From positions 57,620,964-57,684,963 of the forward strand of contig OY720637.1 in the NCBI GenBank assembly GCA_963169105.1: a stretch of DNA of 64,000 nt. The letters run 5' to 3'. Shown piece after piece: positions 34,471 to 45,126 of the stretch. The stretch comes from Ceriagrion tenellum (taxonomy: Eukaryota; Arthropoda; Insecta; Odonata; Coenagrionidae). A program made the position numbers and the translations under genes. Within the stretch, counting starts at the first letter, position 1, and the number at the start of each line of letters is the position of its first letter. A model generated the notes under the pieces. That model was not told the DNA's origin, did not search any database, and worked only from the letters and a program-made list of their open reading frames with translations.

Positions 34471-34925
34471 AAATACCACATAACTTTCGGAGATATTTGC
34501 CAAAATATACCAGACCCTTTACATGGGATATGGTACTTGTATGCACTCCAGAGAGACCTTATATTAAAAATTAGGCATTCCCTACACTAAGATCTCGTCA
34601 AAAAATCAACAGTGTGTATTTTGTGTGTTCTCTCAACTATTTCTGAAAATTAATCATATTGTCACCAAAGTAATTTCTTCGGGATCAATAACAACCTTCC
34701 GTTTTGAATCAGAAATAAACGTATCACGCGAAAAAAATGAGTCAAGTTAAAGACTTATTTACATATTTTCATTTGGTTATTTATAATTACTAGCAAATAA
34801 AACTAATTATTACGCCATTAACAGCGCAATACTTAATTCATCTGTTCCACAGCTGGTGAAATTAATACGTATTAATACAATATGGTCTATATTACGACTA
34901 GAGAACTATCTCGCTCAAACTACTT
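34471..34925 (-). mobile_element. MITE family M copy, left end missing
   Basis: Starts within the interior (ATACCACATAACTTTCGGAG) and ends TATCTCGCTCAAACTAC. It supplies the uninterrupted comparison for the 143-bp insertion in the copy at 54505-55223 (block AAATACACACTGTTGATTTT read on the minus strand). Confidence 0.75.
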
Positions 34926-35179
34926 GAAGAGTGTTATCTGAGAGGAGTAAGGGCCTGGAACAAGCTACTCTCCGGAATGATGTTGGCCACTGATTCAACA
35001 TGCCTTCGTATTGCAATTCATTGAACGCCACATTGATTTAAATACATCTTATTCATGTACAGGGGTTACATCAAACTACTTCAAGGACTGATTACTGATA
35101 ATGATGGTAATTTCAAAATTTAATCCCACCGTTAATGAACGCTCCTTACACGAAAAGCACTTAAAAGCACTAAAAAAAT
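34926..35179. other. Unassigned sequence
   Basis: Nothing recognisable in this short interval. Confidence 0.3.
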
Positions 35180-35690
35180 CACTTAATCACAGTCCGGAGA
35201 GGTCACTTCCCAGAGAATGAATCGCACAGGTAGCCCAACGACCAGAGATTGAGACTCCACTGGAAAAGGAGATGATCATTAAGTTACAAAGCAAGACATA
35301 AGAACTGCTGGCAGTGGGAATTAATTTGACAATGGAAGAGGTAGGTGAATTCCAAAGTAACGGTATAGCGCTCAATAAATGAATTTTTAAAACACTCACA
35401 TGATAATACGTTGACAGGTAGTGTAGCTGATTAATTCATATGCCCCCTAATGCATGTTTCTAAATCTACCGAGTAGTGCTAAAATCATGCTTTGCATGTC
35501 CCCTGCATGACTCTTGTCATGTTTTCGTAGTTACATTATGAATTATTTTAGTAGTTTCTGTAGCATTTGTAGTATACCGATAGTGTGCTGCTTGGTGAAA
35601 GTAAATTTCTTCACTGTACGTCATGTTGGTCATAAGCGTGATAAGTCACCCCTTGCTTAACACCCTTGCGGTAGCTTGCAGGGTAATAGG
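35180..35690 (-). repeat. Interspersed repeat R40, minus copy
   Basis: On the minus strand it reads CCTGCAAGCTACCGCAAGGG, then TTCACCAAGCAGCACACTAT, CGGTATACTACAAATGCTAC and AGAAACTACTAAAATAATTC. This aligns with 40235-40380 and, past the MITE there, 40583-40720. It is the empty-site reference for that MITE. The family is unclassified; its CCTGCAAGCCACC..GGGTGT start resembles the 3' end of LINE-A. Confidence 0.6.
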
Positions 35691-35999
35691 TAGATAACTC
35701 ACAATTCATTACTTTTCGAGGGGGATAGAGAGAATTAAAATATATATTTTTGGACTCCCACCGGTCTCTGCCGTTTTTTTCAACAACGTTTCTTTCGGGA
35801 TGGCTGCCTCCCGCTGCAATTCTGGTTCCTATTGCTCCCCTTCTTTGCCCCACCAACTCTAACTCCTCACCAGATCCCAGTCCACGACTTATTCATAAAC
35901 GCGTAACGGGACAGAAAGTAAGAAACTCAAAAATGCTGATAATCTCCTGCGTGTATTTCCATTCGATAGGACATTCTGCCAACAACTGTGCTCAAATAA
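35691..35999. other. Unassigned sequence
   Basis: No recognisable domain in the overlapping frames here. Confidence 0.3.
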
Positions 36000-36460
36000 A
36001 TAGGACTACAAACCAGGAAACAGTATGTGAAAACGAGCGTGGCACTCCATGGATCGGAAGCATGGACCGTTGGAAAAGATGACCAGAAAAGATTTGAAGC
36101 CTTTAAAACCTGGTGCTGGAGGAGGATGCTGAAGATAAAATTGACGGACAAAATAAGAAATGATGAAGTGTACAGAAGAGCCATAAGTAACACCATAGAG
36201 AAAAGAAGAACAAGATGGATTGGATACACCTTGAGACGCAATGGGTTTGTGAAGAACATAACTGAAGATCAAATGGAGGGGAAAGCCCCCAGAGGAAGAT
36301 CCAGGAATAAGTTCATAGACCAAATAAAGAGGAAAGTGCATAAGAAGAGATACCAGGAGGTAAGGGAACTAGCATTAGATAGGATAGGGAGGGTGGAGGG
36401 CTGCAGTCAACCAATCTTAGGATTGAACTACCAAGGAATGAATGATGACATTCTGCAGAA
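36000..36460 (+). mobile_element. LINE-B C-terminal domain, best preserved
   Basis: An open frame of 150 codons (36027-36479) encodes SVALHGSEAWTVGKDDQKRF, AFKTWCWRRMLKIKLTDKIR, KRRTRWIGYTLRRNGFVKNI and FIDQIKRKVHKKRYQEVREL, ending with SQPILGL. This is the C-terminal part that follows the RT in a large group of arthropod endonuclease/RT elements. The first residue differs between copies and the frame starts inside the domain, so the apparent start codon has no meaning. It is not a host gene. Other copies are at 9500-9830, 5790-5980 and 59225-59940. Confidence 0.85.
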
Positions 36461-37204
36461 AAATCTCGTAAATGAATGACACACATAACCAGCTTCGAGA
36501 AAGAAAACGATTCAACCTTGACGATTTAGTTCATTCATCATACTTGTCATCAACTCATTCAGAGGAACCGAGGCTGAAATGTCACGGCAATATTTCAACT
36601 GATATTACTTCAACCCACAACAAGCAAGTTTATTACCTATAAAACGCTTTTCCTCGTACACATCGAAACTCGGAGAGAACTAATACGTTAACATTGAGTC
36701 CCAGGGGGGGAAAGGAAACGACAATGTTAAAGAGGATCGTTCTGAAATCCCAAAGTGCCACTTAAATTAACACGCAATTTTAGAAATTACAAGCAGTGAT
36801 TACATTATTTGCAATGGATGTAAAATAAATCTGCCCACAAATGTGAAATGTCATGTGCCGGCAGTGCTCAAGGGTGAGTGGCAGTGGGTGATTCCACAAT
36901 GGTCATGCATTAACTCAAAGCGTACTCCCTGTAACATTCGGAACACCTAAAACGTCCATACTTCATCTACATCTTCCACTCTTCCCCTCTAATTCCAATG
37001 GGAATGAAATGAATATCATGCGGTGCAAATGGGTGAGATTTATGAAGACAGAAAGCTAAAGTAACTTTTTAAAATTCCATCAACAAATATTAGTACAATT
37101 TTTCGACATTACTTTTATTTTTTATCTTCCGATTCGGATGACCTCAATAGTTTCAGGCTCGAATTCGTGGAACCTCATCGTTAATAATGAAAAGGAAAAT
37201 TTTG
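36461..37204. other. No gene recognised
   Basis: AT-rich with no recognisable frame or repeat. Confidence 0.3.
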
Positions 37205-37345
37205 TTTTATTATAGGTACCAATTTATTTTCAGGTACTACTAGCTTCGACGCATCTTCATCTTCAGGTACCTTCAGGTGTCACCTTCAGGCACCTTGAAG
37301 TGGACGTCGCTGCTTCGAAACTAGTAGTGTCTGAAAATAAAATGG
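37205..37345. repeat. Head-to-head hammerhead-like pair
   Basis: Minus half (37272-37232): stem I AGGTAC, CTGAAGA, T, imperfect stem II, GAAGCTAGTA, stem I GTACCT; stem I is a perfect 6 bp. Plus half (from about 37288): GCACC, TTGAAG, T, a GGACGTC..TTC stem, GAAACTAGTA, GTGTC, followed by AAAATAAAATGGTGGAA. The two halves share the loopless ACTAGT stem III. The CATCTTCATCTTCAG repeat shows a small internal duplication. The outer arms (TTATTTTCAG and CTGAAAATAA) are inverted. Confidence 0.6.
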
Positions 37346-37539
37346 TGGAATAAAGCAAAGATTTCTCTCTAATTGTTTAAATGAACTTCCACAAAGTTGA
37401 GCCTGAAACCAGTGAGATCATCCGAATTTAAAGATAATAAGTATAAGCAACGTCGCAAAATTAGACTAATAAATGTGGAGTGGAAAAAAACAAAGATTTC
37501 TTTTTCATGATTTTCAATTCGGACTTCAGCAACCCATCC

Positions 37540-37790
37540 CCACTATCACAGGCTACGTTCACCTACCTTGTCTCCTCTTGATTTCCTTAAGCCACTCGCG
37601 CCCAACCATGCCCAAAACTTCTTCATTTGTCCTCTTCTCAGACCGGCGTGCTTTCTCCGCCAAGGTCCACACCCAAATCTCCCAAAGCGCATTCGGTTTC
37701 TGATAGTCCTCTCCGCCCAAGGTCCGTATATTGCCACAAGAGAGAGCGCTGCTCTCCATATGAAACACCTCACTACCTCGCGTCATTCCC
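37540..37790 (-). mobile_element. LINE-C-like tail fragment
   Basis: On the minus strand KRTNEEVLGMVGREWLKEIK and, in another frame, an RFGRFGCGPWRRK stretch match the post-RT block of LINE-C with frameshifts between. The element is short and truncated at both ends. Confidence 0.6.
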
Positions 37791-38024
37791 CAAGGTTCCT
37801 GTCATTAGTTCCCACCCGTTAATGAATGCCTCGAAAGTTTAATTACGATCATTTTTATTCTACCTAATAAATCGTACGTCGATACACATTCTCGCTATTA
37901 ATATCTCCGACAACGACGTGTCTTTATCAACATTTCTTTCGCAATTAATCCACTTTCCAAGACAAAATCCCCATTTCTCTCTTTCAGAATTTCCATCGAA
38001 CTGGGTAGAAAGCATTCTCGCCAG

Positions 38025-38390
38025 TAGGGATGCCACATCGACTAAAAATATCGATTAGTCGATTTTTCGATGTTTTAAAAATGAATCACCACTCATTCAA
38101 TATTCATCGGATTATGTTACTACTAGATGTTTTCGATGTCTCGGCCAAAAAAACATCAAGCAGTCCGATACATTGATGTCGATGTGGCATCCCTAAACCG
38201 AGCGTTGCTCGATGTGGCATCCCTACTGGACGACACATCGACTAAAAACATCGAGTAGTCAATTTTTCTATGCATATAAAAGTACTCACCACTCAATTTT
38301 TATCAGATTATTTTACTACTCGATGTTTTCGATATCTCGGCAAAAACAAATCGAGTAGTTCGATACATCGATGTCGAGGTGGCATCCCTA
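38025..38390. mobile_element. hAT-like MITE, tandem/nested copies
   Basis: TAGGGATGCCACATCGAC at 38025 and GATGTGGCATCCCTA ending 38195 bound one complete copy. A further right end (38211-38225) and a second body ending GGTGGCATCCCTA at 38390 follow. The interior is rich in CATCGA/TCGATG repeats such as ATCGATTAGTCGATTTTTCG. TAGGGATG ends are common in hAT-type MITEs; I could not define an 8-bp duplication, so the superfamily is inferred. Confidence 0.7.
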
Positions 38391-38504
38391 ATTACTGGTT
38401 TTACCGGCCCGAAATGAAAAATTTACCTCACTTTTTTCAGGTACTATAGTTAGGTTTTTAGAGTGACCTAAGTGAAATAACACCAGAGTGAACTAAGTGA
38501 AATA

Positions 38505-39461
38505 TCACCAAGGAAGATGGCTTGGTGGTGTAACTGGCTAACACCCGACTGAGGCAATCGATTTGAAAAATAAATATGCGACCGGTGAAAAACTTCACTC
38601 GACATATAAAATCTATGAGGAGGAAATGAAAAAAAAACAATAAAAAACAACTTAATAACCCGAGAAAAAACCATTTGGACAAATTATGCAAAGTTCAAAC
38701 ACTGTATCAAGGAAAAAAGTATAATGTACGAAATTTGCAGTGATTGTATGGTAACGGGAGAAATGAAATACAGACTTGGACTTTGCGATAGCCCAGTATG
38801 TCCTAAATGCAGAAGGATAGACAATGTAGTTCACAAAATACTAGGTTGTAAAGGACCAAACAGGGAATGGGAAATAATTAAAAACATTTTTAGAGACTTC
38901 GACACATTCGGAGATGGAAATATTGGAGAAAAGAATCTGTTAACGCTAAATTTTAAATTATTTCCTGCCAAGAAAAGTATAATCTTAACAGAACTAATAG
39001 CAACTTTCGTGGAAAGTCAAACAGGTCAGAAAAATATAAGATCGGCTTTAATCGATAAAATTAAAATAGTAAATAAACAGTTACCCTCCTCATAGCATGA
39101 AAAGGCATGGCTGCTTAACGTCTTTTAATAGTATTTTATGTTAAAAAGAGTTAAACAACTAAAATATGTAAAATATATTCATGTATGTGTCTAAAAAATA
39201 CCTTAAACAAAAATGTATTATAAATGTATGTGTCTTTGGAGCGGAACTTTTTTTTGTCCTGTATGCTAATGAATGTACTGTAATATGATATTGATAAAAT
39301 AAAATCATTGGAACAACACACCCGACCGGCAATTGGGAGATCCGGGTTCGAATCCCGGTCAAGTCAAATGATTTTTTCATGGCGAATTTCAACCCTGGTG
39401 TATATTTACCCGTGCGAGTGACTTCGTACCACATCATTTGTTTATGCAATTATTGGAATTT
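38505..39461 (+). mobile_element. tRNA-derived SINE split by a LINE-D insertion
   Basis: The head reads GATGGCTTGGTGGTGTAACT (A box) and the continuation after the insertion reads GGGAGATCCGGGTTCGAATC (B box), at normal tRNA spacing once 38550-39317 and one target copy are removed. Flanking TAAGTGAAATA (38494-38504) and TAAGTGATATA (39462-39472) look like its own target duplication with one mismatch. Restored, the SINE would be about 180 bp. Confidence 0.8.
38550..39317 (+). mobile_element. LINE-D 5'-truncated insertion with Cys/His tail domain
   Basis: A 768-bp insertion flanked by ACACCCGAC at 38541-38549 and 39318-39326. The frame 38724-39095 encodes YEICSDCMVTGEMKYRLGLC, then SPVCPKCRRIDNVVHKILGC, which is the zinc-binding C-terminal module seen after the RNase H or RT region of Jockey/R1-type LINEs (CPxC..H..C). 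It ends with an AT-rich 3' UTR and a TAAAATAAAATCATT tail. The upstream 150 bp carry stops. The protein is incomplete and lacks RT. Confidence 0.75.
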
Positions 39462-39935
39462 TAAGTGATATAAGCTAGAGAAGATTCTAATTAACCGTGT
39501 AACTAATTAATTATACAATCAAAACATTCACAATAACTACCTCTTATTGTAAATTTATAATCCACAAATATAACGATATCAGCACTGCCATTTCGGCAGT
39601 TTAGTTTTAGCAACTTGATAGTTTAGTCAACCTACATCAACATTCCTTTCGCAATTAATCCTCTTTCTAAAACAAAATCCCCATTTTTACTCTTTAAGAG
39701 TTTCCATGAAATTCCCAGTTTTACCGGCCCGAAAAGAAAAATTTCCCTCACTTCTTGGATCACTATAGTAATGTTTTTAGTGTAAATCTACAAGTAGCTT
39801 CAGAATTACCTCTTTATCCGTGTAACTAATTAAATATGCACTCAATTCAACCACAATAACCAGCTCTTATTGTTAACTATTAATTCGCGAATAAAACGAT
39901 ATCAGCACTGCCATTTGAGCAGTTTAGTCAACCTA

Positions 39936-40234
39936 CCAGAAATACAAGTGACACGATAAATAAATCCAAAACATGAGATGAAATCGAAAACATTCTCCAT
40001 GAAAAACATGATTCCCACACTTTTCGTCCGCACCCATAACGTACAGTTCTTCTTCCGCCTCTTCCGCCGCCACTCCAATTCCCCCCTTAATACCCATGAA
40101 TTAACAAAATTCTACACATATCACTTCCCATCAAGTCATTAGTTCTTAATATGCCTTCCACCCTATGCTGTAGCTTCCTCCCCATTTCCGCAATCGAAAA
40201 AGAAGTAACAATTGAAAACAGGAGCACTGACATC
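39936..40234. other. Unassigned sequence
   Basis: No recognisable frame or repeat. Confidence 0.3.
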
Positions 40235-41120
40235 TACATTCACTTATTATCCTGCAAGCCACCACAAGGCTGTTTGACAGGTGGTGACTCATCACCAACA
40301 TGAACTACAGTGAAGGAATTTACTTTCACCATCAAGCACCACACTATCGGTATACTACAGATGCTATAGAAACTACTAAAGGCCGCTTTACACGGCACAA
40401 TTTATTGTACAAACGAATGTACAAATTCCTTCAAGAAGGAAATTGTACCGTGTAAAGGGGGAAATTGTATGATTGTCAGAATGACTTAACGGGAAACAGA
40501 ATCTGCTCTAATTCCATTCAGTTTTTTGTACATTCTATGATACATTCGTTTGTACAATAAAATGTACCGGGTAAAGCGGCCTTAAAATGATCCATAATGT
40601 AACTATAAAAACGAGACACAGGAGTCATGCAGGGAACATGCAAAATATGGTGTCAGCACTACTCTGCAGATTTTGAAACATACAGGGGCTTATGAAAAAA
40701 TAAGCTTAACTACCCATCAACTAACTTACTTCACAGTCTAAACACAACCATTAAGGCCTCTTATCGATCGCGGGAAAAACAACATTGAAGAAATATACTT
40801 TCACCAACAAGCACCAAACTATCGGTATACTACAAATGCTTCAGACACTACTAAATTAATCTAAAATATAACAATGAAAAAGTGACATAAGGGTTACGCA
40901 GAGAACATGCAAAACATGGCGTTAGCATTACTCAGCAGGTTTAAATACATGCATCAGGGGGCATACGAATTAATCAGCTACACAACCTCTCAACTAACCT
41001 ACTTCAAAGTCTTAACGCAGCCATTATGGCCTCTTATCGACCGCGGGAAAAACGACATTTTAAACCTTCCCGTTCTACAATCTATTTCCCTTATTTTATT
41101 CTCATGATATGATCTACCGT
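40235..41120 (+). repeat. R40 repeat with two tandem units
   Basis: After a TACATTCAC..CCTGCAAGCCACCACAAGG start, unit 1 begins TTTACTTTCACCATCAAGCA (about 40318) and unit 2 begins TATACTTTCACCAACAAGCA (about 40794). Both run through CTATCGGTATACTAC, a CATGCAAAA block and GGCCTCTTATCGA to CGCGGGAAAAA. Unit 1 alone contains the MITE at 40380-40582. A related 3' portion appears at 35180-35690. It is non-coding as far as I can see. Confidence 0.7.
40380..40582. mobile_element. Tourist-like MITE, TAA target duplication
   Basis: A 203-bp element with AGGCCGCTTTACACGG and CCGGGTAAAGCGGCCT ends and TAA at 40377-40379 and 40583-40585. The empty site (ACTACTAAAATAATTC at 35550 region, minus strand) confirms the borders. 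It is the sister of 8970-9170. Confidence 0.85.
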
Positions 41121-41223
41121 GGTATGTTGGAGTTCGTAAGGTATTGAAAACTTTGTCTGATAGAAGATTGGATTGGATTTTTGGGGAGGCGACCGACTGC
41201 TATGGTCATTTGCGCCACTGGGG

Positions 41224-42892
41224 GGCTATGCTCGAATTTGGATTCGTATACGAATAGGCGATTTCATACGAGTCACGTGGTACCAACTCGTACGGCGGAC
41301 GGATTTGGTATGCTCGAAATGTGGGGGCGGGCGATTCGAAGGGTTTTGTTGCTCGTACGGTCGCGACCGCTCGAGTTCGTATACTTTCGGAGGATATTGT
41401 TGATAAGATGGCGGCAGCGATGTTTCGTTTGCTGTTACTAAACAACGATGAAGAGGAAATGGAAGCGGAAAAACCCCAAAGGTTACTTCGGGAGCGCATT
41501 TCGACTTTTCATTTGGAGGAGAGGAAGTTCGTAAAATTGTTCGAAAGACCTAGTTGGCGATCTAATAAGGGAACTGAGTCCTTTCCTCCGAGCACCAACA
41601 CAATCGTCAGCTTTGACAATGAAAACTAAGGTAAATGTAGTGAGTTAGAACAACTGTTATCATTTCAGTTATTATTCAACGTTTGCATTGTCCACATCAC
41701 AAGCATTTTAACGCATGTAACCTCCGCGCAGTAACGAGCGTAACTTAACTGACATAAAAAATAATTACAGCGGTTATCAGGTACCCGTGTTTACATCACA
41801 AACTTTGCAAATTACGTGCGTAGCAAGCTTGTTATGTGAGCAAGGCATTTCTTATTTATTACCTAGACCTGCATTGAAATATTAAATCATAACAATTTAT
41901 CAATATAATAATATAAGTTGTGGGAAGGCGTTTCGTTAAGATGGTGTTTTTTTAACTTCTTAAGTGAAATATTATCTATCTTGTGACGTGTATATTTCTT
42001 TGCTATTGTCTTGAGACCACTGCTTACTTATTGTATTTTTAAAATTTTGATAAATATTCAACTTTTTTTCAGCATACTGGTTAATCTACTGTTACTCTGT
42101 GGATATATGGATTAAGGACAGTGTTGTGAGATGACATCATATCTTGAAGCACTGACAACTTTTTGTAGAATTTTATTGTATGCAATTCATTGATTGTATA
42201 TGGTTATGTTACCAGAATTTTCCTCTTGTTTAATTTTGAAATTATTTCTTCATTAATTAAATATCAAATTTCTTTTACCATTGATGTTGTTTAGTGTCCA
42301 ATTATTTGTATGGGTTCAAATACATTTATTCTTATGCATCCAAGGTGATCTTTCAATGTAAGGAGTATGGCAGCAACTGGTTAAAAACCCTTTCAAGTTG
42401 TGTGTGACTTTAAGATGTTATTTGTAGTTCTTTAATTTAGCATTGATATTTAGCTTTGATTGATTTCGGCGCTCTGAATCAGTTCTCACTGTGCTCTTCT
42501 TAATTACCAAAGCGCTTTTTGCTAGCAAAGAATTTGCTTCGCCAAAAGGGACCATAGTTAAGTTTCTGAGGTTATTGGAATCGCGGCGAACAGCGCTTTT
42601 TGCTAGCAAAGAATTATATTCGCCATTATTAATTAGAGTAGCCATTGTCAAATTCGCGCCGGGATTATTGAAACCGCGTCGAAGAAAGGCTGTGATTGGT
42701 TTAGGTATCACATGCGGATTCGTACACCATTGTTGCCACATTTTCTATACGTAGATCGATTCCACTCGCACGGTCGAACCCGCACACGCCTCGAGCATAC
42801 CAAATTCCCATACGAACTCGCCCCATACGTATCAACCATACGAAACGGAATTGTTACGTATGCGAGTTCGTATAGTTTCGAGCATAGCCCCC
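41224..42892. mobile_element. 1669-bp inverted-repeat DNA element, CTGGGG duplication
   Basis: Ends are GGCTATGCTCGAA at the left and TTCGAGCATAGCC at the right, bordered by CTGGGG at 41218-41223 and 42893-42898. The first and last 150 bp repeat GGTATGCTCGA and GAGTTCGTATG-like motifs in both orientations. A frame at 41321-41629 encodes an acidic/basic peptide with NNDEEEMEAEKPQRLLRERI that I do not recognise; it could be the start of a captured or transposase-related gene. The middle (41640-42430) is AT-rich. No DDE motif is visible, so I treat it as non-autonomous with unknown superfamily. Confidence 0.75.
42511..42682. repeat. Two-unit ~81-bp tandem repeat inside the DNA element
   Basis: AGCGCTTTTTGCTAGCAAAG recurs at 42511 and 42592 with related following sequence (CCATAGTTAAGTTTC versus CCATTGTCAAATTC). 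In the minus frame it gives two copies of a NSLLAKSA-containing peptide, but there is no evidence that it is expressed. Confidence 0.65.
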
Positions 42893-43145
42893 CTGGGGAT
42901 AGGTAAGGGAAGAAGGGTGGATGGAAACCCGGCGTCGGTATTAGCCTGCTCTTAACAAAAGGCGCCAAGGGGACCACGGTTTTACGTCTCATCCGACAGA
43001 TGGAGTAGTGCACTCGAAGAGCCCTCCACAAGACACTAAGTAGGGATCAGGTTTCCTCTGAAAAACATCATCCTCTGCAGGGATTTGAACCCTGGCCGCC
43101 CGTATGGTTAGCCAGTACTCTAGCCACCACACCGACCCGATCCTC

Positions 43146-44894
43146 ATGACAGAAGATATTGAAAACTTCGTCCGACAGGTGGTCTGCTTAAGCATTAAAT
43201 ACGCCTAGAGCCCACGATTCAAGGCTGAACACGTTATCCACGGGAGCAATCAAACGGCCGATTAATTTTTTTATTTCCTCTCGCAAAGACCTCGGGATGA
43301 AATTTCCACCATCTACTCCGCCACTTCCGTGAGAAGTCGCGAGCGGCCAGAAGGGATGACCGGGGCCGCTAACGAATCGAAGACGGGGAGAGGAGGGGAT
43401 GAGACAGCGGCGGCGGAATTCCACAGTCGCCGGCCCCGTTCGACAAGAGGGACCGGGACCATCCCATTGGCTAATTGCCTCGAACTGCGGGGCGTCAAAC
43501 AGGCGTCCGCCCGGGCGACGTAATTACCAAATTAAGGCGAGAAACGAAGAAATGATAATGCGCGGGGAAAACAAGGAGAAATCATGCTCCCCCGAATGGT
43601 GAGAACGGCAACCGAGGAATTCAATTTGAGGCCGACGGGTAGCTGCAAGGTTTCGACGGGTAACAAATCGAAGCAGTTAATCACAGTCTCACTAAAGAGG
43701 GGGTTAAATGATGCGGGGATATTCATCACGATCGTCCAATGACGTTTGTCCACAGTTTAATGTATATAAACTGATATATTGATGTGCTACGGCCGTTGCA
43801 GTTGCCCTGAAAATAGGAGATTAGAACACTCAGGAGTAATCAGGAGGAAACTCCAGAACTAAATGGAGGAGTGAAAGAGTAGTTCTCCAAAAAATAAATA
43901 ATTTTTGGAACAATTCGACATAATAATGATTATTATTCAGGAGAATAGTTCTGGATTCATCGTGTACACTTACACACATTATTACATCATCGACAACCCT
44001 AACGTCAACTAACCGAGTGTAAGATTAATATACAATGAACAAACTAGCAGTTAACATCAAAGTTTACGTAAAGTCAACATCATCTTGCGAATAACGTTTC
44101 CTAGTCCCAGAAATTCCGAAGCCGATCATTACAGCAATTCAGAATCAAGAGTGGTAGTAAATATCGACAGGTAGGTAATCATTGAGAGATGATATTTTGT
44201 AAATTAAGGTTGATATCACCTATAACATGTACCAAAATGTGGTGCGGCGTATTAAGATTTAAAAATGACGCAACCAAAAGGAGGAGAATGGACGAAAACT
44301 CGAAATCCTTTTACTGAACAGGAGTGCAAATAAAGAACGATTGAAAAAGGGGGGATGCGAGATATGTCAGTCGTACTCAGGACGTTATACGCACCGATGG
44401 GGAAGGTGTAGATGTGTAGATCAAGGCTTCGATTGATTTGTTGGGAGAACGAGAGTTTTGCATTTTGGAACTATCAAAACTTAAACATAAAATTCTCAAC
44501 TGCCATGTTTTCTATATTAGAGAATGTAGTCGTCACATCCCAGAAGAGCACCCATATGCAGCATAATGGAAAACTTTTGAAAACACCATACACCCTTCAG
44601 CTCCGCCCTCGAAATATCCACTTTACGACAAGCACTCAGCTGCCCGAGTGCCACAAACTGGCTACCTCAGAAGGGCTTGAAGCTGCATGGATATTTAATG
44701 CGACTTCCACAGCATGTATCCTAATAAAAGACAAGTAAGAAAGGCTTTCGGTGGCAAGGCATCACATATTAGTCGAGTCAGTAACACACCTGCGACCCAT
44801 GTCTGCTAAAGACTCGCGAGCAACTTTTATCAACATCCAAATAAAAACCCTCGCACCGGCACAGGGAAGAGTGTCAGGGCGCTTTGGCAGAGTA
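43146..44894. other. No gene recognised; GC-rich patch
   Basis: The part 43240-43640 is GC-rich and holds overlapping frames on both strands without a domain. The rest is AT-rich without recognisable features. I therefore call no gene. Confidence 0.3.
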
Positions 44895-45126
44895 GATGTC
44901 ATTTTTAACAAGTAGAATAAGAGACCATACTGATAACGATAAATCGGTTCTATGATACTTAGACCCTGACTAGATAAAATAGGTTTTTGCAATTGTTCTA
45001 AATATCCTAACATCATTATTAGTTACTAACCTCGCATGATATAGCTCTTGCATGATTTACTACCTTGTAGAACTTTTTCTCTGTCTTATTAATTATAACC
45101 AGTTGTAGTATCTAAAGTAGTGTTGT
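44895..45126 (-). repeat. Interspersed repeat R63, minus copy
   Basis: Reads in reverse like 63700-63885: CTATCTAGTCAGGGTCTAAG-like, CATGCAAGAGCTATATCATG and GCGAGGTTAGTAACTAATAA blocks on the minus strand match TTACCTAGACAGGGTCAAAG, CATGCAAGAGCTATATCGTG and GCGAGGTTAGAAACTAATAA. It joins directly to the SINE tail at 45126. Family unclassified. Confidence 0.6.

Larger units (their letters stand above)
37927..39935. repeat. Old ~290-bp tandem duplication, first unit heavily invaded
   Basis: Unit Y (about 39640-39935) reads CAACATTCCTTTCGCAATTA, CCAGTTTTACCGGCCC, TGTTTTTAGTGTAAATC, CCGTGTAACTAATTAA, TATCAGCACTGCCATTTGAG, CAGTTTAGTCAACCTACC. Unit X has the same blocks in the same order at 37927, 38396, 38450, 39494, 39580 and 39628, but spread over 1.7 kb. 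The gaps are filled by the hAT-like MITEs (38025-38390) and the SINE with its LINE (38505-39461). Confidence 0.75.
41165..43145 (-). mobile_element. tRNA-derived SINE (minus), split by a DNA transposon
   Basis: The head lies at 43145-43060 on the minus strand: GTGTGGTGGCTAGAGTACTG as A box and CCAGGGTTCAAATCC as B box. The body continues to 42893 (TCGGATGAGACGTAAAACCG, GTTAAGAGCAGGCTAATACC) and resumes at 41223-41165, ending AAAAATCCAATCCAATC. The split is the 1669-bp element 41224-42892. A head-less copy of the same SINE is at 58248-58475. Confidence 0.85.

Noticed and set aside
36027..36479. 150-codon frame as a possible host gene
   Set aside because: It is the C-terminal tail of LINE-B, with sister copies at 9500, 5790 and 59433 and the same 3' end.
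38025..38390. CRISPR-like or satellite array from repeated CATCGA motifs
   Set aside because: The repeats are explained by inverted ends and palindromic interior of two hAT-like MITE copies.
39310..39365. Possible real tRNA gene from the CGGGTTCGAATCCCGG B box
   Set aside because: The A box belongs to a SINE head 780 bp upstream, split by a LINE; no intact cloverleaf is present.
41321..41629. Assigning the frame to a Harbinger or other transposase
   Set aside because: No catalytic motif or recognisable domain can be seen; naming it would be a guess.
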